From assembly GCF_004354085.1 (NCBI RefSeq), contig NZ_SMSE01000001.1:1107724-1171723 (forward strand): DNA of 64,000 nucleotides. The letters are read 5' to 3'. Positions 63,712-64,000 of the stretch are shown here, one piece after another. The stretch is from Seongchinamella unica (GTDB taxonomy: Bacteria > Pseudomonadota > Gammaproteobacteria > Pseudomonadales > Halieaceae). How positions within the stretch are numbered: position 1 is the stretch's first letter; each line of letters opens with the position of its first letter. A program made the position numbers and the translations under genes. The notes under the pieces are model-generated. The model was not told where the DNA came from, did not search any database, and saw nothing but the letters and a program-made list of their open reading frames with translations.

Positions 63712-64000
63712 ATGAGCACTGAAGCGCCAATAAAACTGAAATTTCCGCGGCAGGACCTGGCGCACTTCGACCCGTTCCAGACCGATGAAAACGCCGCCCG
63801 CAGCTGGGCAAGCGAATTGCCCGTGGCCAATCCACGCAGCGTGGCGCAACAGCTGCTGCAGGCAGTGAGCGAGCTGAATCGCCACCCATTGGCATCGGAG
63901 CTGAGGTTCAGGATTCTCGAGGCGATGGCCGACAAGCTGCAGGTTACCCTCGCCAACCTGACCCGCCGCTTCCTCAATCAGCCCCTGGTCATGCCGGAGG
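63712..64000 (+). CDS. Unidentified protein, 5' part (runs off the window end)
   Basis: An ATG at 63712-63714 opens a frame with no stop to the end of the window (96 codons). It begins MSTEAPIKLKFPRQDLAHFD and continues with SELPVANPRSVAQQLLQAVS and NRHPLASELRFRIL, then a long helix ending MADKLQVTLANLTRRFLNQP. The style (LPxAN, xxLLxAVSELN) resembles long Pseudomonas proteins of about 600 residues, sometimes called cyclic-di-GMP-associated, but I cannot name it. It is divergent from efp across 154 bp. Confidence 0.55.
   Translation, partial: MSTEAPIKLKFPRQDLAHFDPFQTDENAARSWASELPVANPRSVAQQLLQAVSELNRHPLASELRFRILEAMADKLQVTLANLTRRFLNQPLVMPE

Overview
The window is a dense, GC-rich (roughly 60% by eye) chromosomal segment of a gammaproteobacterium, carrying about 60 protein genes with few gaps. 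Gene content and order are those of the Pseudomonas/Cellvibrionales type core genome: ptsP-rppH-HAD phosphatase, ygfB-pepP-ubiH-ubiI, zapA-6S RNA-fau, gltBD-aroBK-pilMNOPQ-mrcA, rpmE-priA-argS-hslVU, ubiEJB-hisIE-tatABC. An NhaC-type Na+/H+ antiporter, a three-gene pnt transhydrogenase and a PQQ-type dehydrogenase fit a marine aerobe, perhaps Halieaceae; that placement is an inference from content, not a phylogeny. I see no rRNA or tRNA genes, no CRISPR array, no prophage and no transposase.

Layout. 1-10 kb: a TANGO2-like fragment, then ptsP and rppH (minus), an HAD phosphatase (plus), rlmI, gcvH, two ubiquinone hydroxylases, pepP and ygfB (minus). 10-18 kb: a coiled-coil protein, zapA, 6S RNA, fau, a 48-residue GTG-start membrane peptide, ilvA, rpiA, a hexapeptide acyltransferase, a TrmB-like methyltransferase, cysE and hemE. 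18-33 kb: gltD and gltB, aroB and aroK, the complete pilM-N-O-P-Q type IV pilus assembly operon, and divergent mrcA. 33-39 kb: a nuclease lipoprotein, rpmE, priA, argS and a SPOR protein. 39.1-39.5 kb: a non-coding stretch holding two large palindromic repeats in opposite orientation, then a sigma-32 promoter. 39.5-50.5 kb: hslVU, a DUF971 gene, ubiEJB, hisI, hisE, tatABC, an MscS channel and an ABC exporter. 50.5-64 kb: a hemerythrin protein with a histone-H1-like tail, pntB/pntAB/pntAA, an iron-sulfur helicase paired with a FAN1-like nuclease, a PQQ-type dehydrogenase, nhaC with a thioesterase, epmA and efp, and the 5' end of an unidentified gene.

How the parts fit: ubiH, ubiI, ubiE, ubiJ and ubiB cover two hydroxylations, a C-methylation and the accessory factors of ubiquinone synthesis. 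gltBD, gcvH, cysE, ilvA, hisI/hisE and aroB/aroK serve amino-acid synthesis. pilM-Q builds the pilus secretin and alignment complex next to the peptidoglycan synthase it must cross. hslVU sits behind a near-consensus heat-shock promoter. epmA modifies the adjacent efp product.

Most unusual signals: (1) the palindrome pair at 39139-39469, which shares an identical 36-bp core in inverse orientation but has unrelated, almost perfectly self-complementary 27-29 bp arms; (2) an intrinsic terminator embedded in the signal-peptide codons of the nuclease gene just downstream of rpmE; (3) a small membrane peptide gene between fau and ilvA; (4) an HslV propeptide that places the catalytic threonine at position 7.
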